Positions 39,026-39,698 of a stretch of 39,698 nucleotides of DNA are shown here, in pieces. Location of the stretch: contig CAZHSR010000002.1 of assembly GCA_964535155.1 (NCBI GenBank), positions 1 through 39,698 on the forward strand, read 5' to 3'. The notes beneath the pieces are model-generated. The model worked only from the letters and a program-made list of their open reading frames with translations. It did no database searches and had not been told where the DNA came from. A program made the position numbers and the translations under genes. Origin of the DNA: JAGPFW01 sp964535155 (GTDB taxonomy: Bacteria; Patescibacteriota; WWE3; UBA101185; UBA10185). Within the stretch, counting starts at the first letter, position 1, and each line of letters begins with the position of its first letter.

Positions 39026-39066
39026 AATGCTGACAAGATTTATAGAATGTTGGTAGGATTTATAAG
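39026..39066 (+). repeat. imperfect tandem repeat before the phosphoesterase gene
   Basis: AAGATTTATAGAATGTTGGT and AGGATTTATAAGATGTTAGC follow each other, two versions of a roughly 20-bp unit. The second provides the start codon. Confidence 0.4.
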
Positions 39067-39698
39067 ATGTTAGCTAAATTAATTAGAGGTATTTTTTCCG
39101 TTTTAATATTATCTGCTTTGTTACTGCTTTTGTTTTTGGGTTTAAAGTATGTCAATTTTAGCCAGGTAAAAAATATTCCGTTTTCTGGTGCTTTAGATTT
39201 ATTGAACAAGGTCCAAGTTAAGATTCCAGAGGAAGACCGTGCCGATTTAGCTGAAGTTTCTATGGATAAATCTAGGAAAATAGTTGTAAAAGTAGGACTT
39301 TTTTCTGACTCAGAAGGTGACTGGAAAAATTTGGAGAAAGCCCTTAATAGAATGGAAGATTTGACTGTGGATGTCGCCTTTTTCCTTGGAGATTTAACTC
39401 GATGGGGTAGCAGGGAGGAATTGTTAGAGGGCAAGGCTGTTTTGGATGCGAGCAATTTGGAGATATATGTCATACCAGGTGATCACGATTTGGCAGCTTC
39501 CGTTGCGGATGGAGATGATTTAGGCTTAACTTTTTTTGAAGAAGTTTTAGGAGAATATAACCATATATATGAAGAAAACGGACATAAGTTTTTGCTTTTT
39601 AATAACAGTGCCAATTTTTCTCCCATACCTGAAGCCGATTTTGATTGGTTTCAAAAGGAAGTAGTGGATGCAGACTTTGTCATATTATCTCAACCTTT
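39067..39698 (+). CDS. membrane-anchored calcineurin-like metallophosphoesterase (truncated by window)
   Basis: 210 residues are visible. An N-terminal membrane span (about 9-24) is followed by a metallophosphoesterase core: KVGLFSDSEGDW (motif I region, Asp present but the usual D-x-H is D-x-E), VAFFLGDLTRWG (GD motif) and IYVIPGDHDL (GDHD, replacing GNHD). The His-rich C-terminal motifs lie beyond the window. Substrate unknown; surface location likely. Confidence 0.82.
   Translation, partial: MLAKLIRGIFSVLILSALLLLLFLGLKYVNFSQVKNIPFSGALDLLNKVQVKIPEEDRADLAEVSMDKSRKIVVKVGLFSDSEGDWKNLEKALNRMEDLTVDVAFFLGDLTRWGSREELLEGKAVLDASNLEIYVIPGDHDLAASVADGDDLGLTFFEEVLGEYNHIYEENGHKFLLFNNSANFSPIPEADFDWFQKEVVDADFVILSQP

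Noticed and set aside
1..39698. Alternative genetic code (TGA read as Gly or Trp)
   Set aside because: TGA ends several intact genes at the expected place, for example the DUF4143 ATPase at 4412 and AbiEi at 5703.
1..39698. CRISPR array
   Set aside because: No regularly spaced identical repeats of 24-40 bases are present; repeats found are isolated pairs or hairpins.

Overview
The window looks like a chromosomal scaffold of an uncultured Patescibacteria/CPR-type bacterium. Reasons: an AT-rich backbone of compact, often overlapping genes; a DNA-uptake set (dprA, comM, comEA, a comEC split into two genes); a single sortase with one LPxTG substrate; an Obg without a C-terminal OCT domain; a Rho with an Asn/Gly-rich N-terminus; and many small toxin-antitoxin genes. 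TGA is used as a normal stop, so this is not a TGA=Gly lineage. No rRNA is present, and the exact phylum cannot be fixed from these genes. Four runs of ten N mark assembly gaps, all inside genes.

Layout. 1-2418 (minus): a VapBC-type pair cut by the window edge, an APH-type kinase and a THUMP-like/Trm14-type methyltransferase. 2419-3086: a gene-free, structured stretch. 3087-6551: an AAA/DUF4143 ATPase and an AbiEi/AbiEii pair separated by a densely palindromic region. 6632-8218: an isolated GC-rich gene with a ~430-nt leader. 8266-10946 (minus): a polytopic membrane protein and a secreted or anchored protein. 11044-12432: a second GC-rich gene, for a secreted protein, broken by one in-frame TAA. 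12668-14701: two glycosyltransferases. 14762-16454: an LPxTG protein and its sortase. 16706-20215: rho, a LysM-M23 peptidase and a convergent HTH-phosphoribosyltransferase. 20273-22129: an AbrB-PIN toxin-antitoxin pair directly in front of obg. 22164-25450: a GC-rich operon of five unknown membrane proteins. 25482-26769: a C-rich stretch, an orphan AbiEi-like gene, a hairpin array and tRNA-Ala. 26934-30546: a second DUF4143 ATPase and a Wzy/TPR membrane protein. 30596-36993: the competence block, led by a divergent membrane-tethered MerR-like regulator. 36995-39698: argS and a truncated metallophosphoesterase.

Two expression styles coexist. About fifteen genes of the AT-rich backbone have a -10 box (often with a -35 box 17 nt further up) that ends only 4-10 nt, usually 6 or 9, before the ATG, so their mRNAs should be leaderless or nearly so. 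Seven GC-rich genes for membrane or exported proteins instead have strong AGGAG-type ribosome binding sites and strong terminators, and two of these loci have long leaders that share sequence blocks and boxA-like motifs.

The most testable new proposal is a competence regulon: one 20-base sequence, mostly palindromic, occurs exactly twice, 44 and 45 bases before the starts of dprA and comEA. The first copy also sits in the promoter of the divergent MerR-like membrane protein. The other main leads are the GC-rich membrane-protein operon and the multi-hairpin array beside tRNA-Ala.
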